50,730 bases of DNA. It comes from Bacteroidales bacterium. Lineage in GTDB: Bacteria > Bacteroidota > Bacteroidia > Bacteroidales > WCHB1-69. The position numbers and the translations under genes were made by a program. Below are positions 17,535 through 27,025 of this stretch, in pieces; positions within the stretch are counted from its first letter, which is position 1; the number at the start of each line of letters is the position of its first letter. Under the pieces are notes generated by a model that was not told the DNA's origin, made no database searches, and saw only the letters and a program-made list of their open reading frames with translations. The stretch is taken from assembly GCA_031286285.1 (NCBI GenBank), contig JAITUN010000113.1, forward strand, positions 1-50,730, given 5' to 3'.

Positions 17535-18113
17535 AACAGGATTGTGATAGACTTGTACTCTCTGAAGAACAGGTTATTACGGATTTTGATTGTGGCAATG
17601 CGGATTTGAATGATTTCTTCAATCGCGATGCTCTCGAATATAAACGTCAAATGCTCTCTGAAACATGTTTTTTTTCGACGTAAAAGCAGTGGAGCAATAG
17701 TATGCGCCTTTTCTTTTTCGGCAAGCAGCATCAAAACCGCAGATTTACCTGGCTCCCGAAAAAAGAAAGTAAAGGAGCTTGTTCCAAGAGAAAAATCGTT
17801 GAAAGCATATCCCGGCTTTCTTATTGGACGATTGGGAGTGGCAACGGAATTTAACGGACAAGGTGTAGGGTCGCAGTTGATAGACTTTATTAAGGATTTT
17901 TGCCTTATCAATTATACATATTTTGTACGGTTTCTTTTGGTGGATGCTTATAATGAACCTGATGTTGTTAGATTTTACAAAAAAAATGATTTTACAGAGG
18001 TTTTTTCTACAGAAGAACAAGAAAAGGAAACCTACCGACAATTACCTACAGAAACTTTGCAAACAAGGTATCTGTTTTTTGATATGATACAGTGGCGAGA
18101 TAAGATGATGTAG
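17522..18113 (+). pseudogene. GNAT family N-acetyltransferase, frameshifted at a T8 run
   Basis: The first frame (ATG 17522) gives 53 residues, MVNLKQDCDRLVLSEE ... SETCFF, and stops at 17681. The homologous continuation is in the +1 frame to 18113: GAIVCAFSFS, then IGRLGVATEFNGQGVGSQLIDFI (the acetyl-CoA-binding motif A, here GQGVGS) and LVDAYNEPDVVRFYKKNDF (motif B). The break coincides with eight consecutive T at 17668-17675; seven T would join both parts into one ~196-residue protein. The family includes toxins that acetylate aminoacyl-tRNA, paired with a small upstream gene. It may be a pseudogene, a sequencing error in a homopolymer, or a slippage-controlled gene; the sequence cannot decide. 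Confidence 0.8.
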
Positions 18114-18276
18114 GCAAGCAATACTGTTTGTCGCATAAATTGAAGTTACCAGACGCACTCTTTACAGCAATTAAACTTGTCAAAATACTAATACTATGAT
18201 AATCAAATGATTGCTATATTTTCGGTGTTTTTTTCTTTCAACGATTCGCTGTCCAGCTATTGCCCACAACAAGGTA

Positions 18277-20406
18277 TTAATCCTCCTCTTTGTTCTCCTC
18301 TTCGTACTTCTTGATAATTTCGCTTTGAACATCAGCCGGAACTTGCTGGTATTCTGAAAATTTCATACCGTAAGAGGCTCTTCCGGAGGTGATGGAACTG
18401 AGAGTTGTGGAATATTTGTTCATTTCTGCCAAAGGCACTTTTGCACGAATTTTTTGGAATCCCCCTTCGCTGTCCATCCCCATTACCACACCACGACGTC
18501 CCTGTAAGTCAGTCATCACATCGCCCATTCTTTCTGAAGGAACGAAAATTTCAACGTCGTAAATCGGTTCCAAAATTTTAGGACCTGCGTTTTTGAATGC
18601 TTCGCGGAACGCGTTACGTCCTGCTAATTTAAACGCCATTTCGTTAGAGTCCACGGGGTGCATTTTGCCGTCGTAAATATTGATGACGATGTCTCTGGCA
18701 TAAGATCCGGTAAGCGGTCCCTCTTCCATCTTTTCGTTGATTCCTTTCAGGATAGCGGGCATAAAGCGTGCGTCAATGGCGCCTCCCACAATACAGTTGT
18801 TGAAAACCAATTTGCCACCCCATGCCAGGTCGTAAGTGTCTGTTCCACGAATAGGATATTTGTTTTGGTTGGGCATCCCTTCGTAGAAAGCCTCAATCAG
18901 CATGTGAACCTCACCGAATTGGCCGGCGCCACCCGATTGTTTTTTGTGTCGGTACATCGCTTCGGAAGATTTTGTAATAGTTTCACGGTAAGGTATTTTT
19001 GGCGGATAAAACTCTATTTCAATTTTACTCTGTTTTTCAATCATCCATTTGGTGAGGTTCAAGTGTTGCTCTCCTTGCCCTGAGATAATTACCTGCTTCA
19101 ACTCTTTAGATTGTTCGCCCAAGAAAGTCAGGTCTGTTTTTTTAAATTCATTGAGTAGGGCGCCCAATTTTTCATCATCTGCGCTATTTTTTGCACGCAC
19201 GGCAGTACGGAATTTTGGTTCTGGATATTCTGTCGGGATAATCACTTCGTCGCCTGATTTTACCAATGTTTGTCCGGTTTGTGAGCCTTTCAGTTTAATA
19301 GTAGCCACAATATCTCCGGCAACCGCTTTTTCAATTTTTTCGCGGTTTTTTCCGGCAATACAGAACAGTTGTGAAATACGTTCTTTGCTGTTGGAAACAG
19401 TGTTCACCATATCCATAGCTTCCACAATCTCACCCCCGTAAATTTTCATAAAAGAGAGTTCGCCAAGGTGTTGTTCAATAACGGTTTTGAAAATATACGC
19501 GATAGCAGGAACATTTGTTTTGCAGTCAAAAGTTTTTCCGGATTCGGTTACTACGCCGGGCATTTCGTCCGGTGCGGGAACACTTGATTTGATGACATCC
19601 ATTAAACGGGTAACCCCCTGGTCGTTTTTCGCAGCAATACAAATCACAGGGAAAGTGCCGCGGTTGATGATTCCCAATTTCAATCCTTGCGCCATTTCAG
19701 CTTCGGTAAGGGTACCTTCTTCAAAAAACTTCTCCATTAGTTTTTCATCATTTTCAGCAGCGGCTTCAATCAAAGCATTGTGCATCTCTTCCGCTTTTGC
19801 TTTTTCGCCGGCCGGCACCTCTTCAACCACCACTTTTCCACCTCCTGCAGGGAATTTCAACAGTTTCATTTGTAGTAGGTCAATCACTGAATCGAAGCCT
19901 ACTCCTGCATTCACAGGATATTGGAAAGGCATTACACTTCCGCCGAAGTAGTTTTTGAGTTGGCGTAAAGTTTCGTCAAAGTTGGCTTTTTCATGGTCTA
20001 ATTGGTTAACAACGAATACAACCGGAGTGTGCATTTTTTTAGTCCAGCGCCATTGAATCTCCGCACCCACATCCACGCCGTTTTGGGCATTAATTACCAT
20101 GAGTGCAGCATCGGCAACTCGAAGCGCACCGATAGTCTCGCCGATAAAGTCGTCAAACCCCGGACAATCAATCATATTGATTTTGCAACCTGAATATTCA
20201 GAATACATTACAGTAGAAGAGATAGATTGTTGTCTTTCCAATTCAATTTCTCTATAATCTGAAATTGTATTTTTATCCTCCACAGTACCGCGTCTGCTTA
20301 CTACACCACCATGAAACGCCATGGTTTCTGCCAATGTAGTTTTTCCTGTTCTATTCCCACCAATTAGGGCAATATTTCTGATTTCTTTAGTTTGATAAAG
20401 TTTCAT
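18277..20406 (-). CDS. Elongation factor G paralogue, EF-G2 type
   Basis: 709 residues. Domain order is that of EF-G: GTP-binding domain (P-loop around 15-23, GGNRTGKTT), domain II, then domains III-V ending with the EF-G C-terminal fold (GRRGVVMGMDSEGGFQKIRAKVPLAEM). The switch II motif is DCPGFDDF (80-87) instead of DTPGHVDF, so the catalytic His is Phe, and the G4 motif is NQLD instead of NKxD. The N terminus MKLYQTKEIRNIALIG and the charged insert VVEEVPAGEKAKAEEMHNAL resemble Bacteroides EF-G2, a paralogue reported to support translation without GTP hydrolysis under starvation. By that comparison it would act on the ribosome in slow growth. It stands alone, convergent with the GNAT cassette. 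Confidence 0.88.
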   Translation of the reverse strand: MKLYQTKEIRNIALIGGNRTGKTTLAETMAFHGGVVSRRGTVEDKNTISDYREIELERQQSISSTVMYSEYSGCKINMIDCPGFDDFIGETIGALRVADAALMVINAQNGVDVGAEIQWRWTKKMHTPVVFVVNQLDHEKANFDETLRQLKNYFGGSVMPFQYPVNAGVGFDSVIDLLQMKLLKFPAGGGKVVVEEVPAGEKAKAEEMHNALIEAAAENDEKLMEKFFEEGTLTEAEMAQGLKLGIINRGTFPVICIAAKNDQGVTRLMDVIKSSVPAPDEMPGVVTESGKTFDCKTNVPAIAYIFKTVIEQHLGELSFMKIYGGEIVEAMDMVNTVSNSKERISQLFCIAGKNREKIEKAVAGDIVATIKLKGSQTGQTLVKSGDEVIIPTEYPEPKFRTAVRAKNSADDEKLGALLNEFKKTDLTFLGEQSKELKQVIISGQGEQHLNLTKWMIEKQSKIEIEFYPPKIPYRETITKSSEAMYRHKKQSGGAGQFGEVHMLIEAFYEGMPNQNKYPIRGTDTYDLAWGGKLVFNNCIVGGAIDARFMPAILKGINEKMEEGPLTGSYARDIVINIYDGKMHPVDSNEMAFKLAGRNAFREAFKNAGPKILEPIYDVEIFVPSERMGDVMTDLQGRRGVVMGMDSEGGFQKIRAKVPLAEMNKYSTTLSSITSGRASYGMKFSEYQQVPADVQSEIIKKYEEENKEED

Positions 20407-20560
20407 CGTTTTTTTTATTTGATTGATTTATAATTTATTATTGATTTTTAAAATAAGGGCGCAAATATAGGAAAAAATGTGAATTACAGAATGTAACAAA
20501 AAAACTTAACCATTTTTAAACACATTCTTCTAAAAGAAATAAATATTGCAGAAAAAATTT

Positions 20561-20568
20561 TATCTTTG
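20561..20568 (+). promoter_or_regulatory. Putative -7 element for the pcrA operon
   Basis: TATCTTTG followed by CC, a full match to TAnnTTTG, about 48 bp upstream of the ATG at 20616. An AT-rich tract precedes it. Confidence 0.6.
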
Positions 20569-20615
20569 CCGTATTTTATTTTTATCTCTTTTTCTCTCAT
20601 ATTATACTTACAATT

Positions 20616-22922
20616 ATGACTGCTGAACAACAGATTCTCTCGCAACTGAACGAGTCGCAATGTACTGCCGTTGTGCAAGTTGATGGTCCGGTCATGGTAA
20701 TTGCAGGCGCAGGCTCAGGTAAAACACGAGTTCTTACCTACCGCATCGCTTATATGCTTACCCAAGGCATTAACCCCTATCGCATACTAGCCCTCACTTT
20801 TACAAACAAAGCAGCTGGTGAAATGAAAGAACGCATCTTTCAATTAGTGGGCAACTCCAACGCCAAAGCAGTGATGATGGGAACATTTCACGGCGTGTTT
20901 AACAGAATTATTCAAGTAGAACACGAGAAATTGGGGTTTATGCGAAATATAACTGTCTACGATACTGATGATGCCAAAAATTTGCTTAAATCTATTGTAA
21001 AAGAGATGAACTTAGATCCAAAAACATATGTGGCAAGTCATGTATTGCACCGCATTTCTTCAGCAAAATCAAGTTTAATATCAGCCGATGATTATGCCAA
21101 AAATATAGAAATATTAGAAGCCGACAGAATTAACGGAAAACCCTATATCTCCGAAATTTTTAAACGATATAATAACCGTTTAAAATCTTCAAATGCTATG
21201 GATTTTGACGACTTGCTCTACTATATGAATGTGCTGCTGCGAGATTTTCCCGAAATATTGCACAAATATCAAAACCGCTTTCAATATATTTTGGTGGATG
21301 AGTATCAGGATACTAATTTTGCACAGTATTTAATTGTGAAGAAGTTGGCAGCTGCACATCACAATATTTGCGTGGTGGGAGATGATGCACAAAGTATTTA
21401 CGCTTTCCGAGGCGCAAATATTCAGAATATTCTGAATTTCAAAAAAGATTATCCTGAATCAAAAACTTTCAAATTAGAACAAAATTATCGCTCCACAAAA
21501 CATATTGTAAATGCAGCAAATGCTGTGATTAAGAACAATCAAGATCAATTGCACAAAGAAGTCTGGACCGAAAACGAAGAGGGGCATCAAATCGAGATTC
21601 TAAAAACAAACAGCGATACGGATGAAGCCCAAACGGTGGCGCACTCCATTTTTGAAACCAAACAGAATTACCAAAAAAACAATGCCCATTTTGCAATATT
21701 GTATAGAACCAACGCCCAGTCAAGAGCATTAGAGGAAGCGCTAATAAAAAAAAATATCCCCTACATAGTGTATGGAGGGATCTCTTTTTACAAACGTAAA
21801 GAGATTAAAGACGTTATAGCCTATTTTCGATTAACAATTAACCACTATGATGAAGAATCGTTGCGGAGAGTAATCAATTATCCCATGCGCGGCATCGGGG
21901 CTACTACGGTGGACAAAATTATAGTGTGTGCTCAAGAAAACAACACGCGGGTTTGGGATGTGGTAGAAAAACCCGACCTCTACCATTTAGATGTGAATGC
22001 GCCTACCAAAGCAAGGCTGCAAGATGTTGCAATACGCATCAAAAGTTACTCCGCAATGCTCACAAAAACAGATGCTTACGAATTGGGAAATCATATTGTA
22101 GCCACAACCGGAATTATGCAGGAACTAAACGCCGACAAATCTGAGATCGACAGGTTGCAGAATGTGGAATCGCTTTTGAACTCTATGAAAGAGTTTACAG
22201 AGCGAGAGCCGGAATCGCTTTTTAATGAAGATACCGGAGAGATTATTACCGATTATTATCCATCATTAGATAGATTTGTGGAAAGTATCTCTACATTAAT
22301 TGATGATGACGAAAAAAAGAACGAACTACAAGATAGAGTGAAGTTAATGACTATTCATTCGGCAAAAGGATTAGAGTTTGACTATGTGTATGTTACAGGT
22401 TTGGAGGAAAATCTTTTCCCTTCCTCAATGAGTTTGGGGACACGAGCAGAACTTGAAGAGGAACGCCGTTTGTTTTATGTGGCGATCACACGGGCAAGAA
22501 AAAAACTTACCCTTACTTCGGCGCAAACGCGCTACCGTTTCGGCAATTTGCAATTTTGCGAAGAGAGCCGTTTTTTGCATGAAATTCCTGTTCAATTTAT
22601 TCATAAAACACAAAAAGCATCTATGGGGCGCAATATTTGTATTTCAGATGTGAATGAAGTTACGCCGTCGCACTTCATTCCAATTAACGAAGCCGTGCAT
22701 CATAAACGGCACACGCATGAACGAAAACCAACCCAAAAAGTGGGAAAGGAGGCACGGGCAGACCAGATTTATGTAGGACTGCGAGTCTATCATGATAAGT
22801 TCGGCTACGGAAAAGTGGCTCAAACCGACAGCGAAGGGTTGGATAAAAAAGCAGTAGTTACTTTCGACTCGGTGGGCAATAAAACCCTCCTTTTAAAGTT
22901 TGCTAAATTAGTAATCCCATAG
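20616..22922 (+). CDS. pcrA: ATP-dependent DNA helicase, UvrD/PcrA type
   Basis: 768 residues, the normal size of UvrD/PcrA. Q motif LNESQCTAV, Walker A GAGSGKTRVL (31-40), motif II DEYQDTN (~227), motif III DDAQSIYAFRGA, motif IV QNYRST (~289), motif V/VI TIHSAKGLEFDYVYVTGLEENLFP (~578) and VAITRARKKLTLT. The C-terminal ~100 residues contain a Tudor-like PcrA tail (GLRVYHDKFGYGKVAQTD). It is a 3'-5' superfamily 1A helicase in excision repair and replication restart. It is separated from xseB by 2 bp. Confidence 0.95.
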   Translation: MTAEQQILSQLNESQCTAVVQVDGPVMVIAGAGSGKTRVLTYRIAYMLTQGINPYRILALTFTNKAAGEMKERIFQLVGNSNAKAVMMGTFHGVFNRIIQVEHEKLGFMRNITVYDTDDAKNLLKSIVKEMNLDPKTYVASHVLHRISSAKSSLISADDYAKNIEILEADRINGKPYISEIFKRYNNRLKSSNAMDFDDLLYYMNVLLRDFPEILHKYQNRFQYILVDEYQDTNFAQYLIVKKLAAAHHNICVVGDDAQSIYAFRGANIQNILNFKKDYPESKTFKLEQNYRSTKHIVNAANAVIKNNQDQLHKEVWTENEEGHQIEILKTNSDTDEAQTVAHSIFETKQNYQKNNAHFAILYRTNAQSRALEEALIKKNIPYIVYGGISFYKRKEIKDVIAYFRLTINHYDEESLRRVINYPMRGIGATTVDKIIVCAQENNTRVWDVVEKPDLYHLDVNAPTKARLQDVAIRIKSYSAMLTKTDAYELGNHIVATTGIMQELNADKSEIDRLQNVESLLNSMKEFTEREPESLFNEDTGEIITDYYPSLDRFVESISTLIDDDEKKNELQDRVKLMTIHSAKGLEFDYVYVTGLEENLFPSSMSLGTRAELEEERRLFYVAITRARKKLTLTSAQTRYRFGNLQFCEESRFLHEIPVQFIHKTQKASMGRNICISDVNEVTPSHFIPINEAVHHKRHTHERKPTQKVGKEARADQIYVGLRVYHDKFGYGKVAQTDSEGLDKKAVVTFDSVGNKTLLLKFAKLVIP

Positions 22923-22924
22923 TT

Positions 22925-23116
22925 ATGAAAGAAGCAAAAACATATCAGGATGCCTTTGAAGAGTTGCAACTGTTGGTGCGCAAAATGGAACGCGAAGAAA
23001 TATCTGTAGATGAATTGGCAGAGATGATTAAAAGAGCCACACTGCTCATTAACATTTGTAAGAAAAAACTGATGGACGCTGAGGAAGAGGTAAAGATGTT
23101 ATTGGAAAAATTATAA
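22925..23116 (+). CDS. xseB: Exodeoxyribonuclease VII small subunit
   Basis: 63 residues, the typical size. The signature TYQDAFEELQLLVRKMEREE and ISVDELAEMIKRATLLI is followed by CKKKLMDAEEEVKML, an all-helical layout. It is the regulatory subunit that binds XseA to form exonuclease VII. xseA normally lies next to it but is not adjacent here: the upstream gene is pcrA and the downstream genes are a restriction-modification pair, so xseA must be elsewhere. Confidence 0.9.
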   Translation: MKEAKTYQDAFEELQLLVRKMEREEISVDELAEMIKRATLLINICKKKLMDAEEEVKMLLEKL

Positions 23117-23129
23117 TTATTGGCATAAT

Positions 23130-23987
23130 ATGGAGTTACGAACAGATCTGTTTTTGGGAGATTGTAGGAAAGAATTAAAGAAAATTCCAAATAGTTCTGT
23201 GGACTTAATTGTAACTTCTCCTCCATACGCTGATCAGCGATTAACAACTTACGGAGGTGTAAGCGTTGATGAATATGTGAAATGGTTTTTACCAATTTCA
23301 AAAGAACTTTTTCGAGTTTTAAAACCAACGGGAACATTTATTTTGAATATTAAAGAGAAAGTTGTTAATGGTGAGAGAAGTATTTATGTTATGGAATTGA
23401 TTCTTGAGATGAGAAAGCAGGGCTGGCTTTGGACTGAAGAGTTTATTTGGCACAAAAAAAATTGTTTTCCGGGAAAATGGTCAAATCGTTTTAGAGACGC
23501 ATGGGAAAGACTTCTTCAGTTTAATAAAGACAAAAAATTCAACATGTATCAAGACGCTGTAAAAGTGCCGATTGGAGATTGGGCGAAAGAAAGACTGAGA
23601 AATTTGAGCGATACTGATAAGATTAGAGATAATGCAAGAAATGGTAGCGGTTTCGGTAAAAACGTTTCTAACTGGGTTGGAAAAGAAACAGTATATCCTA
23701 CAAATGTTGTGCATTTAGCCACAGAATGCAATAATAAAAATCACAGCGCTGCTTTCCCAAAAGAGCTACCTGAATGGTTTATTAAGTTGTTTACACAAGA
23801 ATATGATACAGTTTTAGACCCATTTATGGGATCAGGTACAACGATTGAAATTTCCAATAAAATGAAAAGACATTCTATTGGAATTGAAATTATTCCGGAA
23901 TATTTTGAAGAAGTAAAACAACAATTTGCTCCGGTAGAATATTATTTAATGGAATCAAAAATACAATATGAAACCTATAGACATTAA
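23130..23987 (+). CDS. Type II DNA methyltransferase (beta class, SPPY type)
   Basis: 285 residues. Motif IV TSPPY is at 29-33, before motif I DPFMGSGTT (~230-238), which is the beta-class order of DNA amino-methyltransferases. SPPY is frequent in N4-cytosine enzymes, but N6-adenine cannot be excluded. FLGDCRKELKKIPNSSVDLIVTSPPYADQR and the middle HKKNCFPGKWSNRFRDAWE segment are typical of the family. It protects host DNA against the endonuclease encoded next, whose ATG lies 20 bp inside this gene. The pair is inserted between xseB and the lipoprotein gene and looks like an acquired module. The target sequence is not readable from the protein. Confidence 0.9.
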   Translation: MELRTDLFLGDCRKELKKIPNSSVDLIVTSPPYADQRLTTYGGVSVDEYVKWFLPISKELFRVLKPTGTFILNIKEKVVNGERSIYVMELILEMRKQGWLWTEEFIWHKKNCFPGKWSNRFRDAWERLLQFNKDKKFNMYQDAVKVPIGDWAKERLRNLSDTDKIRDNARNGSGFGKNVSNWVGKETVYPTNVVHLATECNNKNHSAAFPKELPEWFIKLFTQEYDTVLDPFMGSGTTIEISNKMKRHSIGIEIIPEYFEEVKQQFAPVEYYLMESKIQYETYRH

Positions 23988-24708
23988 AGACGTTACGCAA
24001 TACGTTGAAACGAATATTGGCATTTTTCATGAAAAACGAATAAAAAGTTTGGATAATTTAAAATTAGATAAAGTATTGAAACGTAAAAATCCATACTTGT
24101 TTAAAGCTAAATATACAACAACTGCCGATCAAATCATTAGAGGCATTTTAGATGCACATATTTCTTCTAATGAAGAGACCATTTTTGGCGATTGGTTAGA
24201 AGGATTAGCTATTTTTATCAATGAAAATGTTTTTGGCGGTCGAAAATCCGGAATCCCAAATATTGACCTCGAATTTGATAAAGATAATGTAAGATATATT
24301 GTTACAATTAAATCTGGTCCTAATTGGGGAAACAGTAGTCAAATTGCAAAAATGATTTCAGACTTTAAAACGGCTAAGAAAACACTTAGAACAAGTAACT
24401 CCCAACTCAATATTACTGCAATAAATGGCTGCTGTTATGGTTTTGATAAAAATCCAGATAAGGGAGATTATTTTAAATATTGCGGACAAGAATTTTGGTC
24501 ATTTATTTCAGGGAATGAAAATCTTTACATTGACATCATTGAGCCATTGGGAAACAAAGCAAAAGAACGAAACGAAGAGTTTCAAAAATTATACTCTCAA
24601 ATGATTAACAAGTTCATAAGAGAGTTTACCAATACTTATTGTAATGATAAAGGAGAAACAGATTGGGAAAAACTTGTACAATTCAATTCCGGAATAACTA
24701 AAAGATAA
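23968..24708 (+). CDS. Type II restriction endonuclease, PmeII-like
   Basis: 246 residues, overlapping the methyltransferase by 20 bp. The segments NPYLFKAK, IIRGILDAHISSNEETIFGDWLEGLAIFIN, GIPNIDLEF and YIVTIKSGPNWGNSSQI match what I recall of the PmeII family. A PD-(D/E)XK-like centre is formed by Asp100 and Lys115 (TIK, with Thr in the usual acidic position). Position directly after a beta-class methyltransferase supports the role: cleavage of unmethylated foreign DNA at the sequence protected by the partner. Family naming is from memory. Confidence 0.72.
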   Translation: MKPIDIKDVTQYVETNIGIFHEKRIKSLDNLKLDKVLKRKNPYLFKAKYTTTADQIIRGILDAHISSNEETIFGDWLEGLAIFINENVFGGRKSGIPNIDLEFDKDNVRYIVTIKSGPNWGNSSQIAKMISDFKTAKKTLRTSNSQLNITAINGCCYGFDKNPDKGDYFKYCGQEFWSFISGNENLYIDIIEPLGNKAKERNEEFQKLYSQMINKFIREFTNTYCNDKGETDWEKLVQFNSGITKR

Positions 24709-24718
24709 AACTTTAAAT

Positions 24719-25381
24719 ATGAAAAAACTCCTCCTTCCCCTCCTTTGCGCCCTGATTTTGTTTGCAGGCTGTACCGAAGTAAAACGAGAATACTACTCCA
24801 ACGGAAAATTAAAATCGGAAACCCATTATCGCTTTGGTAAAGAAACAGGAACGACAACTTTTTATCATTATTGGTATCCTACTATAATTATGGAAGTTGA
24901 AATGAAAAAGGGAATGAAAAATGGCAAAATGATAAAACGTTTTTTCGACAATAAAACAGAAATGATAGCTTTTTACCAAAATGACCTTTTGGATGGTACA
25001 GAAACATACTATTATAAAAACGGAAATTGTTCTTTGGAAACTCATTATACAAAAGGAAAAAAAAATGGAAAAATAACCTCTTGGTATAGTAATGGTGAAA
25101 TTAAAGAATCAGGGATGTATATAAACGATATGTTTGATGGTGAATGGGTAAATTATGACGAAAGAGGACTGCTCATCGGTGAAGGCTCTTTTAATGTTGG
25201 AACCGGAAAAAGAATAACTTACGATGAAATGGGCCGCTTGCAATGTGAAACTAATTTTGTTAATAATAAAAAAGATGGACTGGAAACCCATTTTTTCCCA
25301 AATGGTCAAATTGAAAAAACTTTGAAATTTGTAAAAGATAGAATAATAGAAATAAATGGTGTTTCAGTAGATAATTTGTAA
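24719..25381 (+). CDS. YwqK/MORN-like repeat lipoprotein
   Basis: 220 residues. Lipoprotein signal with lipobox LFAGC (Cys18), so membrane-anchored at the envelope. The body has repeats of the YwqK type: YYSNGKLKSETHY, FFDNKTEMIAFY, YYKNGNCSLETHYTKGKKNGKI, WYSNGEIKESGMY, FFPNGQIEKTLKF. Such proteins are annotated in databases as YwqK-family antitoxins, but an envelope role is equally likely. The stop overlaps the next start as TAATG, so it is coupled to the OstA-like gene. Confidence 0.75.
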   Translation: MKKLLLPLLCALILFAGCTEVKREYYSNGKLKSETHYRFGKETGTTTFYHYWYPTIIMEVEMKKGMKNGKMIKRFFDNKTEMIAFYQNDLLDGTETYYYKNGNCSLETHYTKGKKNGKITSWYSNGEIKESGMYINDMFDGEWVNYDERGLLIGEGSFNVGTGKRITYDEMGRLQCETNFVNNKKDGLETHFFPNGQIEKTLKFVKDRIIEINGVSVDNL

Positions 25382-26928
25382 TGTATCGTTTTTGTGTGTT
25401 TTTTCTTATGTTTTGCAACGTTTTTCTTTTGTTTGCTCAACAGAAAGGAAAGAAAATTACTTTTCAAGCAGAATGGCAATTTCATGATGATAATTTTAAT
25501 CCTGATGTTGATAGACTAATTGGAAATGTGATATTTACTCATGAAAAAACTATTGGATATGCCGATAGTGCATATTATTATATTAATGATAATAAAATTA
25601 CTGCTTTTGGTAAGCCTGTTAAAATTCTTGTAAATGATTCCGTTACTTTATATGGAAACAGAGCAATGTATGATGGAAATTCAAAACTCTCCAACATTTC
25701 TAATGATGTCATTTTAAAAGATAATACAACAACACTATATACGGATAGCTTAATTTACAATACAAATGAAGGAATTGGATTTTATGTAACAGGAGGCATA
25801 ATGATTTCTAATGAAGATACTCTGATAAGCAAAATTGGAAAATATAATACGCATACGAATATTGCTCATTTTAGAGAAGATGTAATACTTACAAACCCTA
25901 CATACAAAATGACTTGCGACTCTTTTAAGTATGATACTAGTACTGAAATAGTCTATTTTTTATGCCGGACACACTTGATATCCGATGAAAATAATATTTA
26001 CACAAACTCAGGTTGGTTTGATACCCATAATAATTTTTCACTATTAATTGATAGTGTGAAAATTACGCATGAAGACCAAGAACTGACAGCCGATTCAATC
26101 TATTATGATAAAAATTTAGGATTTGGTATTGCTAAAAGTAATGTAATGCTTATTGATACTACACGTGGAATTATTGTAAAAGGAGAGTATGGTGAATATT
26201 TAGAAAACGGTGGATTGTCGTGGCTTACTGACAGTGCATTACTAATACTAATTGATAACAATAATAAGGACTCTCTATTTTTGCATGCTGATACACTGAA
26301 AATATTTTTTGATACTGTTCAAAATCCTCAGTTACTACTTGCATATTTTCATGTAAAATTTTTTAGCAATGAGTTACAAGGAGCTTGCGATTCAATAAGT
26401 TACAACGTAATAGATTCAGTGGGATTGATGTTTTTTAATCCTGTAGTGTGGAACAGCAACAATCAATTTTTTGGTGATACTATCAGATATACAGCTATTG
26501 ATTCTGTTAATTCTCGAATAGAACTTTTAAAAAATGCTTTCATTATTTCAGATGTATATGATGAGATTGAATTTAATCAAGTTAGAGGAAAAAATATAAT
26601 CGGCTTTTTTTATGAAAAAGAATTAAAACAAGTAGATATTATTCACAATGTAGAACTTATTTACTATGTTATGGATGAAGATTCTTTACTTATAGGAATC
26701 AATAGAATGGAAACTAATGAAATGAGGGTTTTTTTGAAAAATAATGAAATAGAGGAGCTTAGATTTTATGATTATCCTGACGGAAAATTTTGGGCAGAAA
26801 AGGAACTCCCCATGAATGACAGAAAGTTAAAAGATTTTCGTTGGTTGGTTGTGTATCGACCCAAAGAAATAGCGGATATTTTTGTAAATCCTATCCCAAG
26901 AAAGCAAGAAGAAAAGAATGAAGAATGA
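25381..26928 (+). CDS. OstA-like protein (LptA/LptD N-terminal fold)
   Basis: 515 residues with a hydrophobic signal (MYRFCVFFLMFCNVFLLFAQ). Repeated OstA-type strands are spread along the chain: GNVIFTHEKTIGYADSAYYY, GNRAMYDG, NDVILKDNTTTLYTDSLIYN, REDVILTNPTYKMTCDSFKY, LTADSIYYDKNLGFGIAKSNV. The family belongs to LPS transport (LptA/LptD). In Bacteroidota such OstA-like proteins are thought to bridge the periplasm to the outer membrane; lpxC and lpxD for lipid A are also in this window. The ATG shares its A with the previous stop. The C terminus is charged (KQEEKNEE). Confidence 0.78.
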   Translation: MYRFCVFFLMFCNVFLLFAQQKGKKITFQAEWQFHDDNFNPDVDRLIGNVIFTHEKTIGYADSAYYYINDNKITAFGKPVKILVNDSVTLYGNRAMYDGNSKLSNISNDVILKDNTTTLYTDSLIYNTNEGIGFYVTGGIMISNEDTLISKIGKYNTHTNIAHFREDVILTNPTYKMTCDSFKYDTSTEIVYFLCRTHLISDENNIYTNSGWFDTHNNFSLLIDSVKITHEDQELTADSIYYDKNLGFGIAKSNVMLIDTTRGIIVKGEYGEYLENGGLSWLTDSALLILIDNNNKDSLFLHADTLKIFFDTVQNPQLLLAYFHVKFFSNELQGACDSISYNVIDSVGLMFFNPVVWNSNNQFFGDTIRYTAIDSVNSRIELLKNAFIISDVYDEIEFNQVRGKNIIGFFYEKELKQVDIIHNVELIYYVMDEDSLLIGINRMETNEMRVFLKNNEIEELRFYDYPDGKFWAEKELPMNDRKLKDFRWLVVYRPKEIADIFVNPIPRKQEEKNEE

Positions 26929-26996
26929 AAGGTAATGAATGAAAGACAAGTTTTAATGAAAAAATTGGTTAAGTCTACCCTATCCTTAAAAAAGTT

Positions 26997-27004
26997 TATT
27001 TTTG
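26997..27004 (+). promoter_or_regulatory. Putative -7 element for the TPR lipoprotein gene
   Basis: TATTTTTG followed by CAC. The TTG inside it gives a false in-frame upstream start at 27002; the ATG at 27026 is preferred. Confidence 0.5.
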
Positions 27005-27025
27005 CACTTTAATTATCAATTCTTA

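Noticed and set aside
18658-19951. Three long plus-strand ORFs opposite the EF-G2 gene
   Set aside because: They are reverse-strand shadows of a highly conserved gene.
24719-25381. Calling the YwqK-like lipoprotein a toxin-antitoxin antitoxin
   Set aside because: It has a lipobox and no toxin gene next to it; the database label does not fit an envelope lipoprotein coupled to OstA.
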